Notes: generated by a model from the letters alone, not told the origin. A stretch of DNA of 49,255 nt from Lachnospiraceae bacterium (GCA_017438305.1 JAFRVX010000084.1:1-49255); one strand, 5' to 3'; shown: positions 16,581 to 31,295, numbered from the stretch's first letter. Made by a program: numbers and translations.

Positions 16581-18314
16581 ATGACGTATATGACGGTGGA
16601 ATTCTGGTTCCTTATCGGCGCGGCGCTGGTGTTCTGGATGCAGGCCGGGTTTGCCATGGTGGAGACCGGCTTTACCCGGGCAAAAAACGCAGGCAACATT
16701 ATTATGAAAAACCTGATGGATTTCTGTATCGGCACCGTGGTCTTCTCCCTGCTGGGCTATACCCTGATGATGGGGGAGGATGCCCTGTTCGGACTGATCG
16801 GAAAGCCGAACCTGAATCTGTTTGCTCATTTTAAGGACTTTATCGAGTCTCCCGCCGACGGATTCACCGATGCAAGCTTTTTTGTCTTCAACCTCGTTTT
16901 CTGCGCCACGACGGCTACCATCGTCTCCGGCGCCATGGCGGAAAGGACAAAATTCTCCGCGTATTGCGTCTATTCAGGCGTGATATCGCTGCTGATCTAT
17001 CCCATAGAAGCCCATTGGATCTGGGGCGGCGGCTTCTTAAGCCGGATGGGTTTTCATGATTATGCAGGATCCTGCGCGATCCACATGGTGGGCGGCATCG
17101 CCGCGCTGATCGGCGCAGCCCTGCTGGGGCCCCGCATCGGCAAATATGTGAAAGATAAGAACGGAAAAGTCACGAAGGTCAACGCGATCCCCGGCCATTC
17201 CATTCCCCTGGGCGCCCTGGGCGTGTTCATCCTGTGGCTGGGCTGGTACGGATTTAACGGAGCGGCCGCCACGTCGGCGTCCGAACTCTCCGCCATCTTC
17301 CTGACTACTACCATAGCGCCTTCGGCAGCCACCTGTACCACCATGATCTATACCTGGGCCAAAAACGGCAAGCCCGATGTGTCCATGTGCCTGAACGCCT
17401 CCCTGGCCGGCCTGGTGGCGGTCACCGCCGGCTGCGACGCCTTCGATGCCGTCGGCGCCGGCGTGGTCGGCATCGTCGCCGGGATCCTGGTCGTGGCCGT
17501 GGTGGAAATGCTGGATCTGAAACTGCACATCGATGACCCCGTAGGCGCGGTGGGCGTCCATTGCGCCAACGGGATCTGGGGAACGATCGCCGTGGGCCTC
17601 CTGGCGAATCCGAACGCCCCGGCGGGATTGAAGGGCCTTCTGTATACCGGTGACTTCCGGCAGCTGGGCCTGCAGCTTCTGGGGTTTGTCTGTGTAGCTC
17701 TATGGGCTTCGGTCACCATGTTCCTGTTCTTTAAACTCCTGAAGAAGATGGATTTCCTCCGGGCCGAACCGGCGGATGAATTATCGGGGCTGGACAGCAG
17801 CGAACACGGGCTTCCCAGTGCCTATGCGGATTTCATGCCCTCTGTGGACAAATATGCGGAATTCGGCACCGTTGAACCTGTCATTGCGGTAACCGGCACC
17901 ACACCAGTGGCGGAGGCAGTGCCCGTGAAGAAAGAGCCGGTATTCTCCGGCGAAGGACATAAGTTTACCAAGGTCGAGATCGTGTTCAAGGAAGAGAAGC
18001 TTTATGCGCTGAAAGATGCCATGTCGAAGCTGGGCATTACCGGCATGACGGTATCCCATGTGATGGGCTACGGTATGCAGGGAGGCCATACGGAGTACTA
18101 CCGCGGCGTCGCTGTGGAAACCGATTTAAGACCGAAGGTCCAGATGGATATCGTGGTCAGCGCGATCCCGGTCAGGGACGTCATCGAAACGGCCAAGAAG
18201 GTCCTTTACACGGGACATATCGGCGACGGAAAGATCTTCGTATACGATGTGGAGAACGTGGTCAAGGTCCGCACCGGTGAAGAAGGCTTCGATGCCCTGC
18301 AGGACGTGGAGTAA
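16581..18314 (+). CDS. amtB: Ammonium transporter fused to a PII signal domain
   Basis: A 577-residue membrane protein. Residues 1-400 are an Amt channel with about 11 helices, including AGSCAIHMVGG and VGVHCANGIWG, which hold the twin histidines. After a ~55-residue linker, residues 458-577 form a complete PII (GlnK-like) domain: KVEIVFKEEKLYALKDAMSK, the T-loop GYGMQGGHTEYYRG, and IGDGKIFVYDVENVVKVRTGE. The usual uridylylated Tyr51 is replaced by Val (RGVAVETD where RGAEYMVD is usual), so control is probably through ATP/ADP and 2-oxoglutarate binding only. The fusion should let the PII domain gate its own channel. It lies 12 bases before asnB and shares the glnN transcript. GAGGAAAT precedes the ATG. 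Confidence 0.93.
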   Translation: MTYMTVEFWFLIGAALVFWMQAGFAMVETGFTRAKNAGNIIMKNLMDFCIGTVVFSLLGYTLMMGEDALFGLIGKPNLNLFAHFKDFIESPADGFTDASFFVFNLVFCATTATIVSGAMAERTKFSAYCVYSGVISLLIYPIEAHWIWGGGFLSRMGFHDYAGSCAIHMVGGIAALIGAALLGPRIGKYVKDKNGKVTKVNAIPGHSIPLGALGVFILWLGWYGFNGAAATSASELSAIFLTTTIAPSAATCTTMIYTWAKNGKPDVSMCLNASLAGLVAVTAGCDAFDAVGAGVVGIVAGILVVAVVEMLDLKLHIDDPVGAVGVHCANGIWGTIAVGLLANPNAPAGLKGLLYTGDFRQLGLQLLGFVCVALWASVTMFLFFKLLKKMDFLRAEPADELSGLDSSEHGLPSAYADFMPSVDKYAEFGTVEPVIAVTGTTPVAEAVPVKKEPVFSGEGHKFTKVEIVFKEEKLYALKDAMSKLGITGMTVSHVMGYGMQGGHTEYYRGVAVETDLRPKVQMDIVVSAIPVRDVIETAKKVLYTGHIGDGKIFVYDVENVVKVRTGEEGFDALQDVE

Positions 18315-18326
18315 GGGAATAACGCT

Positions 18327-19943
18327 ATGTGTTCTATTATGGGTTACTGCGGTTTAAGCGCCGGCAGAGCGCTTTTTGAACAGGGTTTTTACCGGACGAA
18401 ATCCCGGGGGCCCGACGACAGCCGGATCATTGATACGGGAAACGGTCTGCTGGGATTTCACCGGCTTTCCATTATGGGGCTGACGCCGTCAGGCATGCAG
18501 CCCTTTATGCTTGACGGATGCTTTGCGGTCTGCAACGGTGAACTCTATGGCTTTGAAAAAGAGCGGGAAAAACTGCGGGAAAAGGGTTATTCCTTTGCTT
18601 CCGACAGCGACTGCGAGATCCTTCTGCCCATGTATTTTGAATACGGGACGGACATGTTTTCCCTGCTGGACGCCGAATTTGCCTGCATCATCTATGACGG
18701 ACGGACCGGGGAATACATCGCCGGCCGCGATCCCATCGGCATCCGGCCCCTCTACTACGGATATGATAAAGCGGGAACGATCATTTTTGCCAGCGAAGCT
18801 CAGAACCTGGTCGGCCTGGCGGAAAAGATCATGCCGTTCCCGCCGGGACATTACTATAAAGACGGCCGTTTCATCTGCTACCGTGATATGGCGGCGCGAA
18901 GGACCGGCGTAAGTGAAGATGGTTCCGAAACGGATCTTTTCTGCCGCGACGATCTGGAAACGGCCTGCAAAAAGATACGAAAAAAGCTGATCGCGGGCGT
19001 GAAGAAACGTCTGGTTTCCGACGCGAAAGTCGGTTTCCTGCTTTCCGGCGGTCTGGATTCTTCCCTGGTATGCGCCATCGCGGCCCGGGAGTGCGGACAG
19101 CCCATCGAGACTTTTGCCATCGGTATGAGTGAGGACGCCATCGATCTGAAATACGCGGCCCGGGTCGCGGAGCATATCGGCAGCCATCATACGGAAGTCT
19201 ATATGACGCCGGAGGAAGTCATCTCCTCCCTGGAGGAAGTGATCCGCCTTCTCGGAACGTACGATATCACCACCATCCGGGCCAGCATGGGGATGTATCT
19301 GGTCTGCAGAGCCATTCACGAGAAGACGGACATCCGCGTGATCCTGACCGGAGAGATCTCCGATGAGCTGTTCGGCTACAAGTACACGGATTTTGCGCCG
19401 TCTGCCATGGCCTTTCAGGAGGAAGCGGAAAAACGGATCCGGGAACTGCATATGTACGACGTACTGAGGGCGGACCGGTGCATCTCCGTCAACTCCCTGG
19501 AGGCCAGGGTGCCCTTCGGCGATCTGGATTTTGTCTCTTACGTCATGGGCCTGGATCCGGAAATGAAGATCAATACCTATGGAATAGGGAAGTATCTGCT
19601 CCGTCATGCTTTTGAAGGTCTGGGGTATCTTCCGGAGCCTATTCTGTGGCGGGAAAAGGCAGCTTTTTCCGACGCGGTGGGTCACTCTATGGTGGATTAT
19701 CTGAAAGAATATGCCGAGGCACAATATACCGACGCGGAATTTGAAGAAAAACGGATGAAGTACGGACATGCGCGGCCCTTTACCCGGGAGTCCCTGCTGT
19801 ACCGGGAGATTTTTGAAAAGTACTACCCGGGACAGGCGGAGATGATCGCGGATTACTGGATGCCGAACCGGTCCTGGGAAGGCTGCGACGTGGACGACCC
19901 GTCGGCCCGGGTGCTTGCCAATTACGGGGAAAGCGGGAAATAG
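18327..19943 (+). CDS. asnB: Asparagine synthase (glutamine-hydrolysing)
   Basis: A 538-residue enzyme. Cys2 (MCSIMGYCG) is the class II amidotransferase nucleophile. SRGPDDSR, HRLSIMG and VCNGELYG belong to the glutaminase domain. The synthetase domain has the PP-loop SGGLDSS at about 239-245, then LTGEISDELFGY and ARVPFGDLDFV. It transfers glutamine amide nitrogen to aspartate with ATP. Length is near that of E. coli AsnB (554). It is tightly coupled to the Amt-PII gene. Confidence 0.93.
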   Translation: MCSIMGYCGLSAGRALFEQGFYRTKSRGPDDSRIIDTGNGLLGFHRLSIMGLTPSGMQPFMLDGCFAVCNGELYGFEKEREKLREKGYSFASDSDCEILLPMYFEYGTDMFSLLDAEFACIIYDGRTGEYIAGRDPIGIRPLYYGYDKAGTIIFASEAQNLVGLAEKIMPFPPGHYYKDGRFICYRDMAARRTGVSEDGSETDLFCRDDLETACKKIRKKLIAGVKKRLVSDAKVGFLLSGGLDSSLVCAIAARECGQPIETFAIGMSEDAIDLKYAARVAEHIGSHHTEVYMTPEEVISSLEEVIRLLGTYDITTIRASMGMYLVCRAIHEKTDIRVILTGEISDELFGYKYTDFAPSAMAFQEEAEKRIRELHMYDVLRADRCISVNSLEARVPFGDLDFVSYVMGLDPEMKINTYGIGKYLLRHAFEGLGYLPEPILWREKAAFSDAVGHSMVDYLKEYAEAQYTDAEFEEKRMKYGHARPFTRESLLYREIFEKYYPGQAEMIADYWMPNRSWEGCDVDDPSARVLANYGESGK

Positions 19944-20062
19944 ATGCCTGCGGGTTCCGCTGTTACCCTTAAGGATACAGGGCATCCTTACGATGGTCTT
20001 TTAGTCCTGGCAGCTTTTATGCAATATCTGAAACAGTAAAAACGTTCAGGGAGGTGACAACA

Positions 20063-24689
<4,627 letters not shown>

Positions 24690-24695
24690 AAAGCT

Positions 24696-25802
24696 ATGAC
24701 AGGAAAACCGGAAAGAAAGATCATACTGGAGGACGGACAGGAATACTACGGACATGCCTTCGGATCCCATGAGGAAAAGATCCTGGAGATCGTTTTCAAC
24801 ACCTCCATGGCGGGCTATCAGGAGATCCTTTCCGATCCTTCCTATACGGATCAGGCGGTGGTGATGACCTATCCCATGATCGGCAATTACGGGATGGCGG
24901 AGGATGATTACGAGACGGACGTCCCCACCATAGGGGCGCTGGTGGTCCGCGAATACAACGACGTGCCGTCGAATTTCCGCGCGGTAAAAACCCTGGCGGA
25001 AGTCATGAAGCAGTACGGGATCAGCGGGATCAGCGGCGTGGATACCAGAAAGCTGAATCGTTCGATCCGTGATTTCGGAAGCCGGAAGGCGCTGCTGACG
25101 GGCATAGATACCTCAACGGAAGCGGGACTGGAAAAACTGAGACAGTATACTCTGCCCCGTGACGCGGTATCCCGGGTCAGCTGCGGGAAAATGCGGGAGG
25201 AGGGCTCTTCAGATGCCCGCTTCCATGTGGCCGCCATAGACTGCGGGATGAAGAAGAACATTGTCCGCTCCCTGGCGGATAAGGGCTGCCGGGTCACGGT
25301 GGTTCCCTGGAATACTTCCGCAGAAGCCGTCTCCGCCCTTCATCCGGACGGGATCCTTATTTCCAACGGACCCGGAGATCCCACGGACGTTCCGGAAACC
25401 ATCGGGACCGTAAGGTCCCTGCTTGGCCGGTACCCCGTTTTCGGTATCTGCCTGGGGCACCAGATCATCTCTCTGGCCTACGGCGCTTCTGTCTATAAGC
25501 TGAAATTCGGCCACCGGGGCGGAAACCACCCCGTGAAAAATCTGGAAAACGGAAAGATAGAGATCACTTCCCAGAATCATTCCTACGCGGTGGATGAGGA
25601 CAGTCTGATCCATACGCCTCTCACGGTGACGCACAGGAATCTTCTGGACGGGACCATAGAAGGCCTGCGGTGTGAAAAGGACCGGGTCTTCAGTGTGCAG
25701 TACCATCCGGAAAGCGCCCCGGGCCCCCGGGACAGCGCTTACCTGTTTGATATATTTCTGCAGCTGATGGAGGAAAGCAAGAACCATGCCGAAAAGAACT
25801 GA
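24696..25802 (+). CDS. carA: Carbamoyl-phosphate synthase small (glutaminase) subunit
   Basis: A 368-residue subunit supplying ammonia to CarB. The N-terminal CarA fold (ILEDGQEYYGHAFG, FNTSMAGYQEILSDPSY) precedes the class I amidotransferase, with nucleophile Cys in GICLGHQ near 251, NHSYAV and QYHPESAPGP. The ribosome site AAGGA lies about 10 bases before the ATG. Its last 17 bases overlap carB, so translation is coupled. Product feeds pyrimidines and arginine. Confidence 0.95.
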   Translation: MTGKPERKIILEDGQEYYGHAFGSHEEKILEIVFNTSMAGYQEILSDPSYTDQAVVMTYPMIGNYGMAEDDYETDVPTIGALVVREYNDVPSNFRAVKTLAEVMKQYGISGISGVDTRKLNRSIRDFGSRKALLTGIDTSTEAGLEKLRQYTLPRDAVSRVSCGKMREEGSSDARFHVAAIDCGMKKNIVRSLADKGCRVTVVPWNTSAEAVSALHPDGILISNGPGDPTDVPETIGTVRSLLGRYPVFGICLGHQIISLAYGASVYKLKFGHRGGNHPVKNLENGKIEITSQNHSYAVDEDSLIHTPLTVTHRNLLDGTIEGLRCEKDRVFSVQYHPESAPGPRDSAYLFDIFLQLMEESKNHAEKN

Positions 25803-28800
25803 TATCCATAAGATCCTGGTGATCGGTTCCGGACCGATCGTGATCGGACAGGCGGCGGAGTTTGACTATGCTGGGACCCAGGCATGCCTCGCCCTGAAAG
25901 AGGAAGGCTATGAAGTGATCCTGTGCAACTCCAATCCGGCCACCATCATGACCGATACCTCGATTGCGGATAAAGTCTATATGGAACCGCTGACCCTGGA
26001 ATATATGGCAAAGATCATCCGTTACGAACGGCCGGACGCGATCCTGCCGGGCATCGGCGGGCAGACCGGTCTGAATCTGGCCATCCAGCTGGAACAGAAA
26101 GGGATCCTGGCGGAATGCCGCACGGAACTGCTGGGGACCGGAAGCGCTTCCATTGAAATGGCCGAGGACCGGGAGAAGTTTAAAGAACTCTGCGAATCTC
26201 TCGGAGAACCCACCCTGCCTTCCGATACGGCGTCCTCCGTAGAAGAAGGACTGAAGGCCGCGGAAAAGATCGGGTATCCGGTCGTACTGCGGCCGGCCTT
26301 TACCCTGGGAGGCACCGGCGGCGGGTTTGCCGCAGACGAAGAAGAATTCATCCCCCTTATGAAAAATGCTCTGGAATTATCGCCGGTAAGGCAGGTGCTG
26401 GTGGAGAAGAGCGTTAAGGGATTTAAAGAGATCGAATACGAGGTCATGAGAGACGCCAATGATACGGCCATCGCCATCTGTAATATGGAGAACGTCGACC
26501 CCGTAGGCATCCATACCGGGGATTCCATCGTGGTATGCCCCTCTCAGACCCTGACGAATAAAGAATACCATATGCTGCGCGACAGCGCTTTGAAAATTAT
26601 CCGGGCCATGAAAGTGGAGGGCGGATGCAACGTGCAGTTTGCCCTGGATCCCGATTCCTTTCAGTACTATCTGATCGAAGTCAATCCCAGGGTCTCCCGG
26701 TCCTCTGCCCTGGCGTCCAAAGCCAGCGGTTATCCCATCGCCCGGGTATCCGCGAAGATCTGCGCAGGCATGAGGCTGGATGAGATCCGTATTGCCAATA
26801 CGCCGGCCTCCTTTGAACCGGCTCTGGATTACGTCGTTACCAAGCTTCCCCGCTTTCCTTTCGATAAATTCGCTGACGCCGACAACAGGCTGTCCACCCA
26901 GATGAAAGCCACCGGGGAGGTCATGAGCATCGGAAGGACCTTTGAAGAAAGCCTGCTGAAGGGGATCCGTTCCCTGGAGATCGGGACGTATCATGTGTAT
27001 CTGAAGAAATTTGATGACGTGGGAACAGAGGAGCTGTTTCAGTATATCAGGACCGGGACGGATGATCGGATCTATGCCATTGCGGAGCTTATGTGGCGCG
27101 GATATCCGGCGGAGCGCATCAGTGAAGCGACGCAGATCGACCGGTTTTATCTGTACAGGATACAGAACATCGTCCGGATGGAGGAGGAACTGAAAGAACA
27201 TCCCGGAGATCCGGATGCGCTGCGGGAAGCCAAAAAAAAGGGCTTTTCGGATAAGGAGATCGGGGTGCTGTGGGGTCAGGACGAGCTGGAGGTGTTCCGC
27301 TTCCGGACAGAGCAGGGGATCCTGCCGGTCTATAAGATGATCGATACCTGCGCTTCCGAGTTTGACAGCTATATCCCGTATTTTTATTCCACCTATGAGG
27401 AGGAGAACGAATCCGTTGTATCCGATAAACCGAAGATCATCGTTCTGGGCTCCGGCCCGATCCGTATCGGCCAGGGGGTTGAATTCGACTATTCCACGGT
27501 GCATGCGGTACAGACCATTCAGAAAGCAGGCTTTGAGGCCATTATCATCAACAACAATCCGGAAACGGTTTCTACGGACTATACCTGTTCCGACAAACTC
27601 TATTTTGAACCGCTGTGCGCCGAAGATGTGATGAACATCGTCCTTCTGGAGAAGCCGGAAGGCGTCATAGTCACCCTGGGAGGACAGACGGCCATCAATC
27701 TTGCCGAACCGCTGAAGGAGCGGGGCGTCAGGATCATCGGAACAGACTGCGATGCCATTGACCGGGCGGAAAACCGGGACCTGTTCGAAAAACTGCTGCT
27801 GTCTCTTGAGATCCCCCAGCCGGAGGGGCAGGCGGTCACCAGCATGGAAGAGGGGATCAGCACGGCCCGCAGGATCGGTTATCCCGTCCTGGTGAGACCC
27901 AGCTTCGTTTTAGGCGGCCGGGCCATGCAGATCGTGGCGAAGGAAGAATCCATGTGGGATTATCTGAAATCTGCCGTGGAGGTGGATGAGGATAAGCCGG
28001 TCCTTGTCGATAAGTACATCCGCGGCAGGGAAGTGGAAGTGGACGCCGTCTGCGACGGGGAGCGGGTATTTGTACCGGGGATCATGGAACTGGTGGAAAG
28101 GACCGGAGTCCATTCCGGAGATTCCATCAGCGTGTATCCCTCCGTCAGCCTTTCCGGGAAGGTCAGGGAGACGATCCTGGATTATACGGAGAAGCTCGGG
28201 CTGGGGATAGGGATCATCGGGCTGTTCAACATCCAGTTTATCGTGGACGACGCCGGGAAAGTCTATGTGATCGAGGTGAATCCCCGCTCGTCCCGGACAG
28301 TGCCCTTCCTGTCAAAAGCCACGGGCTTCAGTCTGGCGGATATCGGGACCCTGGCCATTCTGGGGGTTTCCCTTGAAAAGCAGGGGATCACCTGCCGCTA
28401 TCCGAAGGAAAAGTCCCGTTATTATGTTAAGGTCCCGGCCTTTTCTTTCGCAAAACTGTCGGGAATGGATGCGTATCTGTCCCCGGAGATGAAATCGACG
28501 GGAGAAGCCATCGGATATGATAAAAAGATACACCGGGCGGCGTATAAAGCCATGATCGCTTCCGGGCTGACGCTGCGCAATTACGGTACGGTGCTGGTCA
28601 GCGTGGCGGATGAGGATAAGGAAGAGACAGTGCCGCTGATCCGGCGGTTTTACAATATGGGCTTCAACATAGAAGCGACGAGCCTCACCGGGGAAGTCCT
28701 TCGTGCCCACGGCATCCGGACCAGGATCCTGGGAAAGCCCAGCGAAGGAAGCCAAGAGGTGCTGGATTCCATCCGCGCCGGGTACGTCAGCTATGTGATC

Positions 28801-28968
28801 AACACCAGGGCCATCCTGTCCGGCGTCCATTACGGAGACGGCGTGGCTATCCGGAGGGCGGCGGCAGGAAACAACATCACCATGCTGACCTCCCTGGATA
28901 CGGTCCGGATGGTGCTGGACGTACTGGAGGAAGTAACCCTGGGAGTTTCCACGATCGACGCCGAATGA
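25786..28968 (+). CDS. carB: Carbamoyl-phosphate synthase large subunit
   Basis: A 1060-residue enzyme with two homologous ATP-grasp halves, starting at KILVIGSGPIVIGQAAEFDY and, near residue 550, KIIVLGSGPIRIGQGVEFDY. An MGS-like allosteric domain occupies about 930-1060. NPRVSRSSALASKA and NPRSSRTVPFLSKA mark the two active sites. It makes carbamoyl phosphate from bicarbonate, ammonia and two ATP. Length is usual. It overlaps carA and is followed 14 bases later by dapF. Confidence 0.96.
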   Translation: MPKRTDIHKILVIGSGPIVIGQAAEFDYAGTQACLALKEEGYEVILCNSNPATIMTDTSIADKVYMEPLTLEYMAKIIRYERPDAILPGIGGQTGLNLAIQLEQKGILAECRTELLGTGSASIEMAEDREKFKELCESLGEPTLPSDTASSVEEGLKAAEKIGYPVVLRPAFTLGGTGGGFAADEEEFIPLMKNALELSPVRQVLVEKSVKGFKEIEYEVMRDANDTAIAICNMENVDPVGIHTGDSIVVCPSQTLTNKEYHMLRDSALKIIRAMKVEGGCNVQFALDPDSFQYYLIEVNPRVSRSSALASKASGYPIARVSAKICAGMRLDEIRIANTPASFEPALDYVVTKLPRFPFDKFADADNRLSTQMKATGEVMSIGRTFEESLLKGIRSLEIGTYHVYLKKFDDVGTEELFQYIRTGTDDRIYAIAELMWRGYPAERISEATQIDRFYLYRIQNIVRMEEELKEHPGDPDALREAKKKGFSDKEIGVLWGQDELEVFRFRTEQGILPVYKMIDTCASEFDSYIPYFYSTYEEENESVVSDKPKIIVLGSGPIRIGQGVEFDYSTVHAVQTIQKAGFEAIIINNNPETVSTDYTCSDKLYFEPLCAEDVMNIVLLEKPEGVIVTLGGQTAINLAEPLKERGVRIIGTDCDAIDRAENRDLFEKLLLSLEIPQPEGQAVTSMEEGISTARRIGYPVLVRPSFVLGGRAMQIVAKEESMWDYLKSAVEVDEDKPVLVDKYIRGREVEVDAVCDGERVFVPGIMELVERTGVHSGDSISVYPSVSLSGKVRETILDYTEKLGLGIGIIGLFNIQFIVDDAGKVYVIEVNPRSSRTVPFLSKATGFSLADIGTLAILGVSLEKQGITCRYPKEKSRYYVKVPAFSFAKLSGMDAYLSPEMKSTGEAIGYDKKIHRAAYKAMIASGLTLRNYGTVLVSVADEDKEETVPLIRRFYNMGFNIEATSLTGEVLRAHGIRTRILGKPSEGSQEVLDSIRAGYVSYVINTRAILSGVHYGDGVAIRRAAAGNNITMLTSLDTVRMVLDVLEEVTLGVSTIDAE

Positions 28969-28982
28969 AAGGAGAGAAGAGT

Positions 28983-29777
28983 ATGCGCTTTACCAAAATG
29001 CACGGACTGGGGAATGATTATCTGTATGTTTACGGGGAGGTGCCCGATAATATCGAAGAACTCTCAAAAAAGCTGTCCGACCGCCATTTCGGCGCGGGTT
29101 CGGACGGGATGATCTATATCTCCCCGTCTGAGACCGCGGACTTTAAAATGCGTATTTTCAATGCCGACGGCAGCGAGGCAAAGATGTGCGGCAACGGGAT
29201 ACGCTGTGTGGGGAAATACCTGTATGATAAGGGATATACCGATAAAACCCGCCTGAAGATCGAAACCCTTTCCGGAACAAAGATCCTGGACATGCAGGTG
29301 CGGCGCGGGAAGGTAAAGAGCGTAACGGTGGATATGGGGAAAGCGGAAACAGGCGATGAGCTGGCGCTGGTCCTTATGGATCAGGAGATCACGGGAATGC
29401 CGGTTTCCGTAGGAAATCCACATTTTGTCATCTTTACCGAGGATATTGAAAACATACCTCTTTACACCCTCGGTCCCCTGATCGAAAAGCACCGCCAATT
29501 CCCGGACGGAGTCAACGTCGAATTTGTCCGGCCGATGGAAGACGGCAGCCTTCGCATGCGCGTCTGGGAACGGGGCAGCGGCGTAACGCTGGCCTGCGGG
29601 ACCGGCGCCTGCGCCAGTGCGGCGGCAGCCGTTAAAAAAGGCTTCTGCAGGCAGTCTTCGCCCGTTTCGGTGTTTCTGGACGGCGGCAGGCTGGATATCA
29701 CCGTTGAAGGGGACGGAACGGTAAAAATGACCGGGCCGGCTGAAATGATCTATGAAGGAGAAACAGCAGTATGTTAA
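28983..29777 (+). CDS. dapF: Diaminopimelate epimerase
   Basis: A 264-residue enzyme converting LL- to meso-diaminopimelate for lysine and peptidoglycan. Two catalytic cysteines are visible in MCGNGIRCVGKY (about 74) and LACGTGACAS (about 204), and FTKMHGLGNDYLYV is the usual start. The ATG at 28983 follows AAAGGAGAG. It overlaps dapL by seven bases. Confidence 0.95.
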   Translation: MRFTKMHGLGNDYLYVYGEVPDNIEELSKKLSDRHFGAGSDGMIYISPSETADFKMRIFNADGSEAKMCGNGIRCVGKYLYDKGYTDKTRLKIETLSGTKILDMQVRRGKVKSVTVDMGKAETGDELALVLMDQEITGMPVSVGNPHFVIFTEDIENIPLYTLGPLIEKHRQFPDGVNVEFVRPMEDGSLRMRVWERGSGVTLACGTGACASAAAAVKKGFCRQSSPVSVFLDGGRLDITVEGDGTVKMTGPAEMIYEGETAVC

Positions 29778-30958
29778 GACCCAACATGCATTACAAAGAG
29801 CTGAAGGATTCCTATCTTTTTTACAATATAGCGCAGAAAACAAAAGCCTATCTTGAAGCGCATCCCGGCACGCATCTGTACCGCATGGGGATCGGGGATG
29901 TATCCCTTCCCTTATGTGACGCTGTTATCAGGGCACTTCATGAAGGTGTTGACGATCAGGCGCATCAGGCCAGTTTTCACGGCTACATGCCGGAATGCGG
30001 GGCGCCGTTTCTCAGAGAAGTCATTGCCGCTCATTATCGGAAACGCGGAATCATGATCTCCGAAGAAGAGGTCTTTGTGTCTGGAGGAGCCAGCGATGAA
30101 CTGGGAGATATCCTGGACCTTTTCGATAAGGAAAGCAGCGCGCTGATCATGGAACCGGCTTATCCGGCCTATGTAGATGCCAATGTGATAGCCGGCAGGA
30201 AGATTATTCATCTTTCGGCGGGAGAATGGAACGGTTTCCTGCCGGAACCCTGTCAGGAGGCAGCTGAAGCGGGGCTTATTTATATCTGTTCTCCCAATAA
30301 CCCCACCGGGGCCTCCTTCAGCAGGGAACAGCTGGCACAGTGGGTCAGCTTTGCGAATGAGACAGGTGCGGTCATCCTGTTTGATGCGGCATATGAAGCC
30401 TTTATCGAAGACGAAACGATCCCTCACAGTATTTTCGAAATAAAGGGAGCCGGGACCTGCGCCATCGAGATCTGTTCTCTTTCAAAAACAGCCGGCTTTA
30501 CCGGAACACGGCTGGGGTATACCGTGATTCCCGAGACCCTGGAAAGAAACGGAATGAACTTCCGTGAAATGTGGGTACGGAACCGGACCACAAAGACGAA
30601 CGGGATCTCCTATATCCTCCAGAAAGGAGGCGCCGCGGTGTTTTCCGAAGAGGGGCAGCGGCAGATCAGAGAAAACATCCGGTATTACAAGGAAAATGCC
30701 GCCGTCCTGATGAAAGCCCTGGATTCCCTGGGCATCTGGTACTGCGGAGGAAAGAATGCGCCGTACATCTGGATGAAATGCCCGGAGGGTATGGGCAGCT
30801 GGGACTTTTTCGATCATCTCCTGAATGAGATCCAGGTGGTGGGGACTCCCGGAGAGGGCTTTGGTTCCTGCGGCGAAGGGTATTTCCGGTTCTCGACTTT
30901 CGGAGACCGGGAAGAGACAAAGGAAGCCGCAAAAAGACTGATCGGTCTGTTCGGATGA
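29771..30958 (+). CDS. dapL: LL-diaminopimelate aminotransferase
   Basis: A 395-residue PLP enzyme making LL-diaminopimelate directly from tetrahydrodipicolinate. It starts with the DapL-typical LYRMGIGDVSLPL, has SPNNPTGASF, and the PLP lysine in SLSKTAGFTGTRLGY (about 240). Coupling to dapF is strong support over other class I/II aminotransferases. With dapF it implies the aminotransferase variant of lysine synthesis. It ends the plus-strand biosynthetic block. Confidence 0.92.
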   Translation: MLRPNMHYKELKDSYLFYNIAQKTKAYLEAHPGTHLYRMGIGDVSLPLCDAVIRALHEGVDDQAHQASFHGYMPECGAPFLREVIAAHYRKRGIMISEEEVFVSGGASDELGDILDLFDKESSALIMEPAYPAYVDANVIAGRKIIHLSAGEWNGFLPEPCQEAAEAGLIYICSPNNPTGASFSREQLAQWVSFANETGAVILFDAAYEAFIEDETIPHSIFEIKGAGTCAIEICSLSKTAGFTGTRLGYTVIPETLERNGMNFREMWVRNRTTKTNGISYILQKGGAAVFSEEGQRQIRENIRYYKENAAVLMKALDSLGIWYCGGKNAPYIWMKCPEGMGSWDFFDHLLNEIQVVGTPGEGFGSCGEGYFRFSTFGDREETKEAAKRLIGLFG

Positions 30959-31295
30959 CTGATCCCGCGGCCTGCCCTGCGTCTGCTTCGTCAGACAGTC
31001 ATAGGCCTTCTGCCAGTATCTATGTGCCTGTTCCTGCCAGTGTCTATGTGGCTGTTCCTGCCTGTGGCGTCGTCCTGTTCTCATGGCCGGTTTTCCATGG
31101 ACAAAAGCGTTCATTTGTAAAAACGGACCTAAGGTTCCATTACTGCAGCAGGGAAAAGAATTCCTCTGAAAAATCCTGTGAAACAAGGGAAAGATATGAT
31201 ATAATTCAAATAAATATAGTGTTTCCGAAGGGACACAACCCTGAAAAGAGGAATTAGATCCAGCTTATGGATCCAAGCAGAAAGGAAGTATGATT
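30959..31295 (+). other. Intergenic region with 24-base tandem repeat
   Basis: A 24-base unit (CTGCCAGTRTCTATGTGSCT plus GTTC) occurs at 31010-31033 and 31034-31057, with a partial third copy to 31066. A frame of 100 codons starting at the dapL stop reads through the repeats, but it has no ribosome site and no domain, so I do not call it a gene. A TATAAT at 31200-31205 could be the -10 box of the next gene, though no good -35 is visible. Confidence 0.5.

Noticed and set aside
18489-19985. 498-codon minus-strand frame
   Set aside because: Antisense to asnB, whose catalytic motifs are complete.
19944-20062. Possible riboswitch before guaA
   Set aside because: Only one small hairpin is visible; no purine, ykkC or glutamine riboswitch core and no terminator.
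26377-27504. 375-codon minus-strand frame
   Set aside because: Antisense to carB; high GC produces long shadow frames here.
30955-31257. 100-codon frame overlapping the dapL stop
   Set aside because: No ribosome binding site, no domain; its coding look comes from the 24-base repeats, and it runs through the likely promoter of the GH3 gene.
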